From positions 41,813-105,812 of the forward strand of contig PBSN01000007.1 of the NCBI GenBank assembly GCA_002726235.1: a stretch of 64,000 nucleotides of DNA, given 5' to 3'. Source of the stretch: Nitrospiraceae bacterium. GTDB taxonomy: Bacteria; Nitrospirota; Nitrospiria; Nitrospirales; UBA2166. Positions 25,584 to 34,085 of the stretch are shown here, one piece after another. The notes below the pieces were generated by a model that was not told where the DNA came from, ran no database searches, and saw only the letters and a list, made by a program, of their open reading frames with translations. The position numbers were made by a program, and so were the translations under genes. Within the stretch, counting starts at the first letter, position 1. Each line of letters starts with the position of its first letter.

Positions 25584-27043
25584 AGGTCACGATTATTGGG
25601 GGAGGCATTGCTGGCCTGGCAACTGCCTACTCCTTGCTGAAACACGCTGATTCAGCAAATATTCCTGTCTCCTGTACGCTCGTCGAGTCTGCGCAACACT
25701 TCGGCGGCAAGATCCTGACCGAATTGATCGATGATTTTGTTATCGAGGGTGGCCCTGATTCGTTTCTCTCATATAAGCCGTGGGGTGTTGGGTTGTGTCG
25801 AGAACTTGGGCTTGGTGATCGCCTCATGGGCACGAATACGAAACATCATCGAACCTATGTTCTCTATAACGGGAGTCTCAGGGAGTTTCCCGAGGGGATG
25901 GTGACGCTGTCACCCTCTCAATCCCTGCCATTGCTGATGAGTCCGCTTCTCTCGTGGGCGGGAAAATTTCGATTGGTTATGGAACCTTTTATTGCCAAAG
26001 CAGCAACTGGTGGAACCGATGAATCGTTAGCGAGTTTTTTTCAACGACGGTTTGGGGTCGAGGTTTTCGAACGGCTCATTGAGCCGTTGATGACTGGGAT
26101 TTATGCAGGTGATGCGGAGCAGTTGAGTCTCAAGGCGACGTTTCCGCGGTTTCTTGATTTTGAACAACAATACGGAAGTATTATCAAAGGAATGCTGGCA
26201 AGTCGTCGACAGAGAATGAAAACAAAGCTTGACACTAACGCGCGACTGACGACATTCGTCACCCTTCGCGGGGGCCTTGCTGAGATGGTTCGTGCACTGG
26301 TCGCGTCTCTGGAGCGCATTGGGAAAGAAAAAATGTTGTTGCGAACCGGTGTCAAGGTCACTGGTCTCACCAAGTTAGTTTCAGGGAAAAATCCCAAGTA
26401 TGAAGTAAAATTAAGGAGTGGGGAGAGTCTCATCAGTGATGCGGTCGTGCTGGCGACGCCCGCATTTACAGCAGCAGATTTGTTAATGGCTATCGATAAA
26501 GGGATTACTGACCAGTTGCGTTACATTCCGTACACGAGTACGGCAACGGTCTCATTAGCGTATCCGGTAGCAAGTCTTTCACATGCTCACTCTTTGAACG
26601 GGTTTGGTTTTGTTATTCCCCGGGTTGAGAATCGTCTGTTGGTCGCTTCGACATGGACCTCAACAAAATGGGCGCATCGGTCCCCGAGTGATCACGTGCT
26701 TATTCGGTGTTATCTTGGAGGTGTCGGGCGGGAAGACGTTGTGTTTCGAGATGATCAAGACATCGTTCATCTCGTACGGAAAGAACTGCGAGATATTCTT
26801 GATATCACTGCTGATCCAGCATTATCGCGAATATATCGATGGAAGAATGCCATTCCGCAGTATCTGGTTGGACATCTTGATCGGCTTGTTGAGATTGAAA
26901 AACGTTTAATTCAGTATCCTGGGTTGTGTGTGACAGGATCAGCCTACCGGGGTGTGGGTTTGCCGGATTGTATTCACGAAGGTGACCTGACTGCGAAAAA
27001 AATAGTCGATTACTTCCTGGACTCAGGGTTGGTAAAACAATAG
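25580..27043 (+). CDS. hemY: oxygen-dependent-type protoporphyrinogen oxidase (HemY/HemG)
   Basis: 487 residues, GTG start overlapping hemE. N-terminal FAD motif VTIIGGGIAGLATAYSL, GGKILTELIDDFVIEGGPDSF, the FFQRRFGVEVFERLIEPLMTGIYAGD segment specific to this family, and the C-terminal FAD-binding GLCVTGSAYRGVGLPDC. It oxidises protoporphyrinogen IX (or coproporphyrinogen III in the coproporphyrin route). hemE supplies the substrate pathway; which branch is used cannot be decided here. Confidence 0.95.
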   Translation: MKVTIIGGGIAGLATAYSLLKHADSANIPVSCTLVESAQHFGGKILTELIDDFVIEGGPDSFLSYKPWGVGLCRELGLGDRLMGTNTKHHRTYVLYNGSLREFPEGMVTLSPSQSLPLLMSPLLSWAGKFRLVMEPFIAKAATGGTDESLASFFQRRFGVEVFERLIEPLMTGIYAGDAEQLSLKATFPRFLDFEQQYGSIIKGMLASRRQRMKTKLDTNARLTTFVTLRGGLAEMVRALVASLERIGKEKMLLRTGVKVTGLTKLVSGKNPKYEVKLRSGESLISDAVVLATPAFTAADLLMAIDKGITDQLRYIPYTSTATVSLAYPVASLSHAHSLNGFGFVIPRVENRLLVASTWTSTKWAHRSPSDHVLIRCYLGGVGREDVVFRDDQDIVHLVRKELRDILDITADPALSRIYRWKNAIPQYLVGHLDRLVEIEKRLIQYPGLCVTGSAYRGVGLPDCIHEGDLTAKKIVDYFLDSGLVKQ

Positions 27044-27399
27044 CATGGGCAATTGGGAGATGCGGATTTGAACTTGGGGGTGCTTGGGGGATGTGCTGGC
27101 GGTTCTCATCTCTTCCCGTCTCTAGGTATGCGCACGCTGTGTTTCTCAGTGAGATTCAAAATCGCCTCTGGCCAATGAGCCATGTTATTATTCTGTAGCC
27201 CAGTGTGGGCTCGAATGAGAGGCACGGCCCATCCAATCGTTGAAATAATCTGTGGCCAATGTGAGAGTGCTTCATGCTGATTGTTGGTTGCGATCATTGA
27301 GCAGTCTGGATACAAGGTATCATGGAGATATTGACAAGCGTTTGCGGGGTCGTTGTATGGTGGAAAAACACTCTGCGGCTGTGACTAGTTTCGAAAATT
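27044..27399. other. intergenic stretch without a supported gene
   Basis: About 355 bp between hemY and thiS. The 69-residue minus-strand ORF (27106-27315) lacks a ribosome site and domain-like features. A TTGACA at 27331-27336 followed 16-17 bp later by a weak -10 (TTGTAT/TGTATG) is a possible thi promoter. I looked for a TPP riboswitch and found no CUGAGA plus ACCUGAUCUGG pair. GGGGGTGC and CTGGATA words occur but not in the riboswitch order. Confidence 0.5.
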
Positions 27400-27633
27400 A
27401 TGGATATTGTTGTTAACGACGAGCCTTGTCAGGTTGATGAAGGCCTTTTGGTGAGTGGGCTTCTTGCGCAGTTAGGATTGTCGTTAAGGTATCTTGTGGT
27501 GGAGCGAAATCGCGTGATTATTCCTCATGACGCGTTTGACACAACGGTTTTGGCTGCCGATGATCGCGTGGAGGTTATTCGTTTTATTGGAGGGGGATGC
27601 GATCAATACACCCCGCATAATAGCAGAATATAA
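27400..27633 (+). CDS. thiS: sulfur carrier ThiS with C-terminal extension
   Basis: 77 residues. It has the ubiquitin-like ThiS pattern MDIVVNDEPCQVDEG, LGLSLRYLVVERN and VEVIRFIGGG. ThiS normally ends in Gly-Gly, whose carboxylate becomes the thiocarboxylate used by ThiG. Here eleven residues (CDQYTPHNSRI) follow the GGG. The frame is clear and no alternative frame restores a stop at GG. Either a peptidase trims the tail, or a recent mutation extended it. Next gene thiG begins 17 bp downstream. Confidence 0.88.
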   Translation: MDIVVNDEPCQVDEGLLVSGLLAQLGLSLRYLVVERNRVIIPHDAFDTTVLAADDRVEVIRFIGGGCDQYTPHNSRI

Positions 27634-27650
27634 TATAGTGGTGAGGTAGG

Positions 27651-28475
27651 GTGATTGACGTGAAGAACACGACGCTAGAGGAACAGGCGAAGATTTCGGC
27701 AGGTGTTGATCCAGATCTGTTAGTGATCGCCGGGATGGAATTCAAATCTCGTCTTTGGGTTGGCACTGGAAAGTATAAAGATTTTCGTGAAACGAAGCAG
27801 GCCATTGAGGCCTCGGGTGCCGAAGTGGTAACGGTGGCCGTGCGGCGTGTTAATATCACAGACCGAGGGCAAGAGAATCTGCTTGATTATATTGATCCCA
27901 AGAAGTACTACATTCTCCCCAATACCGCGGGGTGTTATACAGTTGAGGATGCTCTTCGAGTGTCTAGGCTTGCTAGGACTGCCGGCATCTCTGATATGGT
28001 AAAGCTTGAGGTCATTGGAGATGAGCAGACGCTGTTTCCTGATACAGAAGGCTTGATCGAAGCTGCGAGAATTTTAGTCAAAGAAGGATTCATCGTTTTG
28101 CCGTATACAAATGATGATCCCATCGTGGCGAGAAAACTTGTTGATGTGGGATGTCCGGCTGTCATGCCACTCGCAGCACCAATTGGATCAGGCCTGGGTA
28201 TTCGGAATCCTTATACCCTGCGTATTATTCTTGAAACCATTAAGGTGCCAGTGATTGTGGATGCTGGTGTTGGAATCGCATCGGATGCGGCGCTGGCAAT
28301 GGAATATGGTAGTGATGCGGTGTTGATGAATACTGCGATTGCCGGCGCAAAGGATCCAGTCAAAATGGCACGTGCCATGAACTATGGAGTCCAAGCAGGC
28401 CGCCTAGCTTATCTGGCTGGGCGAATACCGAAGAAATTATACGCCACAGCGAGTAGCCCTGAACCGGATCTTTAA
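27651..28475 (+). CDS. thiG: thiazole synthase ThiG
   Basis: 274 residues, GTG start. TIM-barrel enzyme that forms the thiazole phosphate of thiamine from DXP, dehydroglycine/glycine imine and ThiS thiocarboxylate. Signatures: [57 protein letters not shown] and [15 protein letters not shown]. It has an N-terminal extension of about 25 residues. Neither thiH/thiO nor thiF is in the window. Confidence 0.97.
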   Translation: MIDVKNTTLEEQAKISAGVDPDLLVIAGMEFKSRLWVGTGKYKDFRETKQAIEASGAEVVTVAVRRVNITDRGQENLLDYIDPKKYYILPNTAGCYTVEDALRVSRLARTAGISDMVKLEVIGDEQTLFPDTEGLIEAARILVKEGFIVLPYTNDDPIVARKLVDVGCPAVMPLAAPIGSGLGIRNPYTLRIILETIKVPVIVDAGVGIASDAALAMEYGSDAVLMNTAIAGAKDPVKMARAMNYGVQAGRLAYLAGRIPKKLYATASSPEPDL

Positions 28476-28572
28476 TAAAGGTTTTCTTTTCCTCTACGGG
28501 TCATTGTGGTGATCCACTCAGCGAGGTCGATGTCACGATGCGTGGATTTCAGTTTGGCGTGAGCCCTTATTC

Positions 28573-29217
28573 ATGCCCCGAATTGATTTTTCTCTCTATC
28601 TGATCACCGACCGGCATAATACTGCTGGTCGCCCTCTCCATGTCGTGCTTAACGCAGCGCTTGAGCATGGTGTTCGTGCAGTTCAGATTCGAGAAAAAGA
28701 TTTACCCGTCCGGTCGCTACTGACTCTTACCAGAGAAATTGCCACACAGACCGAAAGATGTGCTGCCAGGTGTTTCGTTAACGATCGTGTTGATGTGTGT
28801 TTATCCGTTCCTGGTGTTGGGATTCATCTGCGGTCTGACAGCCTTCCGGTTGATAAGGTTCGCCGGTTGGTCGGACCAGATCGACTTATTGCGGTGTCAA
28901 CGCACAGTGTTGATGAGGTTAAGCGTGCGGAACAGCAGGGAGCTGATTTTGTGGTACTGGGTCCGATCTATGATACGCCATCAAAGCGCGCATTTGGGCA
29001 ACCGATTGGACTCGCTGCCATCGATATGGCGCGCAGCAAAAGTAGCTTTCCTGTTTTTGCTATTGGAGGGATCACGCGAGAGAATGTTGGTGAGGTGATG
29101 GGAGTTGGGGCATCAGGGGTTGCTGTAATTTCTGAGATCATGGCAGCCCCGGATGTTGGTCTCACCACGCGGGAGCTATGTTTAGAAATTGCGCGTCACC
29201 GCACAGTAATACGTTGA
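28573..29217 (+). CDS. thiE: thiamine-phosphate synthase ThiE
   Basis: 214 residues. It couples HMP pyrophosphate with the thiazole phosphate. Motifs: LITDR near the start, VQIREKDLPVRSLL (pyrophosphate-binding Lys region), FVNDRVDV, DFVVLGPIYDTPSKR and VFAIGGI. It is 97 bp after thiG in the same direction. Usual length; start ATG is the first in frame and aligns with the family. Confidence 0.96.
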   Translation: MPRIDFSLYLITDRHNTAGRPLHVVLNAALEHGVRAVQIREKDLPVRSLLTLTREIATQTERCAARCFVNDRVDVCLSVPGVGIHLRSDSLPVDKVRRLVGPDRLIAVSTHSVDEVKRAEQQGADFVVLGPIYDTPSKRAFGQPIGLAAIDMARSKSSFPVFAIGGITRENVGEVMGVGASGVAVISEIMAAPDVGLTTRELCLEIARHRTVIR

Positions 29218-29225
29218 GTTGACCA

Positions 29226-29235
29226 CCCTATAGGG
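29226..29235. promoter_or_regulatory. palindrome upstream of proteasome operon
   Basis: Perfect 10-bp palindrome CCCTATAGGG in the 136-bp gap between thiE and the ARC/Mpa gene. A site of this symmetry could be an operator. The TATA core could equally sit in a promoter, but no -35 at the right distance was seen. The gap is too short to hold a pup gene. Confidence 0.25.
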
Positions 29236-29353
29236 CTGTGAAACAATGCCGCAATTATCAGCCGATCGTTTATGTTTGGAGCATGCAAAGGTTTCGGGTT
29301 GATGAGAGATATCAAACTTTGCGGTGAAGTGTGGGAATCTGAGGATATTATTG

Positions 29354-31060
29354 ATGGATTATGATATTCGACGTGACAACGACGGAATGAGAAGTGGCGA
29401 AGTGTCTCGCGTGGAGATGGATGAGCTACACTGTCAAGTTCAGTCGCTGGAAGAGGCCATTAAGGAACTCTACGAAGTTCGTCGCAAACTCAACCAGGCT
29501 CATACGCAAAATGAGCGACTGACTGCAATCCTTCACGAAACGCGGACACAAGTTGAGTCCTTACGTGCCGAAGTCGAAAAGCTTACTGCGGTGCCATCGA
29601 CGTTTGGCATCTACTCTCATGCCAATCTTGACAATACGGTAACAGTCTTTGTTGGAGGGAGGAAAATGTGCGTCAATCTTCACCCTTCGATTCGCATTGA
29701 ACAGCTCATGAAGGGCCAAGAGATTGTCTTGAATGAAGCGTTAAACGTGATTGAAGCAAAAGGCTTTGATGGACGGGGCGAGATCGTAGAATTGCGTGAG
29801 TGCATCGATGGTGCGCGCGCTATTATCCTTTTGCGAGCTGGTGAGAAACGTGTGGCTGAATTGAGCGATCCACTCCGAAAAGTGTCATTGAAAGCTGGGG
29901 ATCATCTACTGTATGACCACTGGGCGGGCTGCCTACTTGAGAAGCTTCCGAAGTCCGAGGTTGAAACGCTTGTGCTTGAAGAGGTTCCTGATGTGACGTA
30001 TGAGGATGTCGGTGGTCTTGCGGAACAGGTGGAACAAATTCGTGATGCGGTTGAACTTCCGTTTCTGCATCCGGATGTTTTTCGGGACCATCAATTACGC
30101 CCACCTCGCGGATTGCTTCTTTATGGCCCTCCGGGGTGTGGAAAAACCATGATTGCAAAAGCGGTGGCGCATTCGTTGGCACAAAAACTGGAACATATGA
30201 ACGGAAAAGAAACCCGGAGCTTCTTCTTGCACATTAAAGGGCCGGAGTTATTGAACAAGTACGTGGGTGAGTCAGAACGGCATGTGCGGGAGGTATTTCA
30301 ACGTGCCAAGGAATGTGCGAATGATGGCATGCCGGTGATCGTGTTTTTTGATGAAATGGATGCACTGTTCCGAACTCGTGGAACAGGCATTTCGTCTGAT
30401 CTTGAATCGACCATCGTTCCTCAGTTTCTTGCCGAAATTGATGGCATGGAGCAGTTGAACCACGTTATTGTCATTGGCGCGAGTAACCGACAAGACCTCA
30501 TTGATCCTGCAGTCCTGCGTCAAGGGAGGTTGGATCTGAAGATAAAAATTGATCGACCTAATAAGGATGCCGCCACGGACATTTTTGAAAAATATCTGAC
30601 GCCAGACCTTCCATTCCATGCCGATGAACTCAATAGAGATGGCCAGAATGTAGCGGAAGTCGTGACCCGAATGGTCATGGCGACGGTTGATGCCATGTAC
30701 AGTTTGACTGATGAGAATCGGTTTTTGGAGGTCACCTATGTCAATGGAAGTATAGAAATATTTTATCTGAAGGACTTTGTCAGTGGCGCCTTTATTGAAG
30801 GAGTGGTATCTCGTGCCAAGAAAGTGGCGGTCAAGCGGTTCCTTGCAAGTGGGGAGAAGGGGCTAAAAATAGATGATCTTCTCCATGCAGTCCGTGAAGA
30901 ATTCAAAGAACAAGAAGATCTTCCGAATACAACCAATCCAGATGATTGGGCGAAGATATCGGGACGAAAAAACGAGCGTATCGTTCATGTTCGTACCTTG
31001 ACCTCTACATGCCATGATGATGTAGCTAGTAAGACCATTTCGACTGGACACTATCTTTAA
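29354..31060 (+). CDS. proteasome-associated AAA ATPase (ARC/Mpa-like)
   Basis: 568 residues from ATG 29354 (GAGGA 8 nt upstream; the track GTG is 10 codons earlier). An N-terminal coiled coil (about 15-90) captures tagged substrates in this family. Then come the interdomain OB region (TVFVGGRKMCVNLHP) and the AAA module with Walker A YGPPGCGKTMIAKAV, Walker B VIVFFDEMDALF and sensor GASNRQDLIDPAVLR. The C-terminus ends STGHYL, close to the GQYL tail that docks Mpa/ARC into the 20S ring. It unfolds substrates and feeds the proteasome encoded next. Confidence 0.95.
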   Translation: MDYDIRRDNDGMRSGEVSRVEMDELHCQVQSLEEAIKELYEVRRKLNQAHTQNERLTAILHETRTQVESLRAEVEKLTAVPSTFGIYSHANLDNTVTVFVGGRKMCVNLHPSIRIEQLMKGQEIVLNEALNVIEAKGFDGRGEIVELRECIDGARAIILLRAGEKRVAELSDPLRKVSLKAGDHLLYDHWAGCLLEKLPKSEVETLVLEEVPDVTYEDVGGLAEQVEQIRDAVELPFLHPDVFRDHQLRPPRGLLLYGPPGCGKTMIAKAVAHSLAQKLEHMNGKETRSFFLHIKGPELLNKYVGESERHVREVFQRAKECANDGMPVIVFFDEMDALFRTRGTGISSDLESTIVPQFLAEIDGMEQLNHVIVIGASNRQDLIDPAVLRQGRLDLKIKIDRPNKDAATDIFEKYLTPDLPFHADELNRDGQNVAEVVTRMVMATVDAMYSLTDENRFLEVTYVNGSIEIFYLKDFVSGAFIEGVVSRAKKVAVKRFLASGEKGLKIDDLLHAVREEFKEQEDLPNTTNPDDWAKISGRKNERIVHVRTLTSTCHDDVASKTISTGHYL

Positions 31061-31094
31061 CCTCACTCTTTATCAGAGGTTCATCAGAGCAGGC

Positions 31095-32603
31095 ATGCAC
31101 ATTTACGGGACAGAAACAGAGTTTGGGATTACGACGCGTGATGGACAGGTTGCTGATCCTGTTGTTGAGTCGCTGTTTCTTGTCAACCACTATCCTCTGC
31201 TTCCGTCTGCGCCAGTGGTGTGGAATTACGAAGAGGAAAGTCCTCTGTTGGACAGTCGAGGATTTGAAGTTGAGGGAGTCCCTGAGAGTCCAGGATCGGA
31301 TTACAATCGGCTCCTGAATAAGCCGTTGCACAATGGTGGTCGATTGTATGTTGATGGTGCGCACCCTGAATATTCGACGCCTGAATGCTCTAGTCCGCGT
31401 GAAGTTGTCATTCATGAAAAAGCTGGTGAGCAGATTATGCTGGATTGTCTTCGCGCGGTGTTGCGAGCAAGGCCAGATCGCGGCGTGATTGTGTACAAAA
31501 ACAATACTGACGGGAAGGGTAATAGTTATGGCTATCATGAAAATTATCTATTTCCACGAGAATTTCCGTTTGACCAATTGACGGCTGCACTCATCCCATT
31601 TTTTGTAACACGGCAAATTTTTGCAGGCGCGGGCAAGGTAGGAGCAGAGAATGGAACGGATCCTGCTGTATTTCAGATTTCCCAGCGGGCTGATTTTTTT
31701 GAAACCATTGTTGGACTTAATACCATGAACAAACGCTCGATCATGAATACGCGCGACGAGCCACATGCCGATTCAAAGAAGTATCGGCGGATCCATGTGA
31801 TCGTTGGTGATGCGAATATGTCGGAAACGTCAATCTACGTGAAGATTGGTATTGCTGGAGTGGTGTTAGATATGATTGCAGCTGGCATATCGTTTGCGTC
31901 GTTAGAGTTGGCCGATCCGCTTGGGGCGATGAAAAGCATTTCACGAGATCTAAGCGTCACTGCTCCGGTGCGTTTGGCGAGTGGAAAAGTGTCTTCTGCT
32001 ATTGAGATTCAACGGACCTATCTCAAGAAAGCTCAAGACTTTATTGCGAGTGATGGTACTGATGAGCAACGCACCGATGTGTTGCGGCGATGGGATAATA
32101 TTCTCAATGAACTCGAACGGGATCCTATGACACTTGTGACAGAGCTTGATTGGGTGGCAAAGTACGCAATGATGACTTCTTACATGGGTCGTAAGGGATG
32201 TGGGTGGGATGACCCCCGCATCCGCATGATGGATTTCCAATATCATGATATCCGGCCGGAAAAGGGCCTGTATTTTGCCCTCCTTCGACAAAACCGGATA
32301 AGTCGATTGGTCAGTGATGAAGAAATTGTTCGTGCGGAGATGGATGCCCCAGCCGGGACCCGAGCCTATTTTCGATCCGCATGTTTGAAGAAATACCCCA
32401 AAGAGGTGTATGCCACCAGTTGGAGTTCGATCCTGTTTGCGACCGAATCAGATATCCTGACCAAACTGTCTTTACTCGAACCAACTCAAGGCACGGAACA
32501 GCTTACCAAGAAAATGCTTGACGCATCGGACAGTGTTCCCATGTTACTTGCGAAACTCGCAGATTCATCACGGAATGTTAGGGATGTTTCGCATGCGACT
32601 TGA
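31095..32603 (+). CDS. dop: Pup/UBact deamidase-depupylase Dop
   Basis: 502 residues of the carboxylate-amine ligase-like Dop/PafA family. It opens MHIYGTETEFGITT (Glu of the metal site), then has the long Dop loop (YEEESPLLDSRGFEVEG), GGRLYVDGAHPEYSTPEC with the catalytic Asp region, and YKNNTDGKGNSYGYHENYL. Dop removes, and in some lineages deamidates, the protein tag. The Dop loop and its length distinguish it from PafA downstream. Its last 11 bp overlap prcB, leaving no room for a tag gene. Confidence 0.94.
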   Translation: MHIYGTETEFGITTRDGQVADPVVESLFLVNHYPLLPSAPVVWNYEEESPLLDSRGFEVEGVPESPGSDYNRLLNKPLHNGGRLYVDGAHPEYSTPECSSPREVVIHEKAGEQIMLDCLRAVLRARPDRGVIVYKNNTDGKGNSYGYHENYLFPREFPFDQLTAALIPFFVTRQIFAGAGKVGAENGTDPAVFQISQRADFFETIVGLNTMNKRSIMNTRDEPHADSKKYRRIHVIVGDANMSETSIYVKIGIAGVVLDMIAAGISFASLELADPLGAMKSISRDLSVTAPVRLASGKVSSAIEIQRTYLKKAQDFIASDGTDEQRTDVLRRWDNILNELERDPMTLVTELDWVAKYAMMTSYMGRKGCGWDDPRIRMMDFQYHDIRPEKGLYFALLRQNRISRLVSDEEIVRAEMDAPAGTRAYFRSACLKKYPKEVYATSWSSILFATESDILTKLSLLEPTQGTEQLTKKMLDASDSVPMLLAKLADSSRNVRDVSHAT

Positions 32604-33408
32604 TTTGTATGCGTATGCGGGCACTAGTTTTTCCGAGTATGTGCGCCAATGTCGGCCGGAGGTGTTGCCACGATTTGGGGCTTCGGTTTCATCACCGGAT
32701 GAGGTGCGTCATCTCGGGCGCTCTGTGCCTACCGCTACCACAATCCTGGCTTTGAAGTATGAGGGTGGAGTAGTGCTGGGTGGCGATCGGCGAGCCACCG
32801 AAGGGTCACAAATTGCCAGCAACCGGATTGAGAAAGTTTATGCCGCCGATGCCCATTCTGCTATTGCGATTGCTGGAACTGCTGGTCCATGTATTGAATT
32901 GGCCAAGCTCTTCAAGACTGAGCTTGAACACTATGAAAAGCTTGAGGGAGATGAACTCTCTTACGAAGGCAAAGCAAATAAGTTGGCTCAGATGGTGCGC
33001 GAACAGTTTCCTATGGTCTTTCAAGGGCTGGTGGTCGTTCCCATTTTTGCCGGGTATGATCTGCACCGTAGGCAGGGCCGCATCTGTCAATATGATGTTA
33101 CGGGTGGGCGGTATGAAGAGATCGATTTCTGCGCCGTCGGTTCCGGAGGAAAGGATGCGCAGAATATGATTAAGGAGCATTATCATCGATCGCTTGTTGA
33201 AACCGAGGCGATCAACCTTGCACTCTCTGCGTTATTTAGCGCGGCCGAGGAGGATTCCGGGACCGGTGGACCGGATCTCGTCCGAGGAATCTATCCCACC
33301 ATGAAGCTTGTGCAGGAAGAGGGGGTCGTTGACATTGGTGACGATCGTTTAGCCGCGATGTGCATGGAGTTGATTGAAGCGAAAAAGAGGAGGCATGACG
33401 CGGTATGA
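32593..33408 (+). CDS. prcB: proteasome beta subunit PrcB
   Basis: 271 residues from ATG 32593 (AGGGA 8 nt before). The track start at 32518 is deep in dop. A propeptide of about 48 residues ends SVPTA before the catalytic Thr of TTILALKYEGGVVLGGDRR. The Asp in GGDRR and the Lys in RIEKVYAAD complete the active-site set. Subunit of the 20S core, self-processed at Thr1. Stop overlaps prcA (ATGA). Confidence 0.96.
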   Translation: MRLDLYAYAGTSFSEYVRQCRPEVLPRFGASVSSPDEVRHLGRSVPTATTILALKYEGGVVLGGDRRATEGSQIASNRIEKVYAADAHSAIAIAGTAGPCIELAKLFKTELEHYEKLEGDELSYEGKANKLAQMVREQFPMVFQGLVVVPIFAGYDLHRRQGRICQYDVTGGRYEEIDFCAVGSGGKDAQNMIKEHYHRSLVETEAINLALSALFSAAEEDSGTGGPDLVRGIYPTMKLVQEEGVVDIGDDRLAAMCMELIEAKKRRHDAV

Positions 33409-34085
33409 TGCCCTATTACGTGGCTCCAGAACAGATGATGCAGGACAAGGCGGAGTATGCCAAAAAAGGTATCGCCAAAGGCCGATCAATTATCGCTATG
33501 GAATACGCAGATGGACTCTTGCTGATAGCCGATAATCCTGCCGCATCGCTCTGCAAAATCTCTGAAATCTATGATCGTATTGCATTTTGCGGTGTGGGAA
33601 AATATAGCGAGTTCGAAAGCCTTCGGAAGGCTGGAATTCGTCACGCCGACCTCAAAGGCTATATGTATAGCCGTGAGGATGTAAGTGCGCGGTCTTTGGC
33701 GAGAGCCTATTCCGAAACCTTAGGGGGCATTTTTAGCCAGGAAGTGAAACCTATGGAGGTAGAAATCTTGGTCGTTGAAGTTGGAGCGGTGAGCAAGCCA
33801 AACGAGATTTATCGCATTACATTTGATGGAAGTATCATCGACGAACATGGTGTGGTTGCCATTGGAGGAAGGTCCGATGCCATTCTACGATTTTTTGATG
33901 ATTGTGATCATGCTAATGACGTTTCGCTTGATACTGCCGTTGCATTATGTCGTGATGCCTTTGCGCATGCCAATGCGCAGGATGTAACCGTGGATGTTTT
34001 GGAAATTGCTGTACTGGGACGAGATCGATCGGGACGGGCGTTTCAGAGAATTACTGCCGCAGTACACGACGAAATGGATACGTGA
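33405..34085 (+). CDS. prcA: proteasome alpha subunit PrcA
   Basis: 226 residues. The opening MMPYYVAPEQMMQDKAEYAKKGIAKGRS is the gating alpha-subunit N-terminus with helix H0. The core contains SIIAMEYADGLLLIADNP and IAFCGVGKYSEFE, as in actinobacterial PrcA, with no catalytic Thr. Rings of PrcA cap the PrcB rings and bind the ATPase tails. ATGA overlap with prcB and GTGA overlap with pafA show tight coupling. Confidence 0.95.
   Translation: MMPYYVAPEQMMQDKAEYAKKGIAKGRSIIAMEYADGLLLIADNPAASLCKISEIYDRIAFCGVGKYSEFESLRKAGIRHADLKGYMYSREDVSARSLARAYSETLGGIFSQEVKPMEVEILVVEVGAVSKPNEIYRITFDGSIIDEHGVVAIGGRSDAILRFFDDCDHANDVSLDTAVALCRDAFAHANAQDVTVDVLEIAVLGRDRSGRAFQRITAAVHDEMDT

Noticed and set aside
27106-27315. 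69-residue minus-strand ORF in the hemY-thiS gap
   Set aside because: No Shine-Dalgarno, no motif, no neighbour relation.
27044-27399. TPP riboswitch ahead of thiS
   Set aside because: GGGGGTGC and CTGGATA words are present, but the CUGAGA and ACCUGAUCUGG elements and their order are missing.
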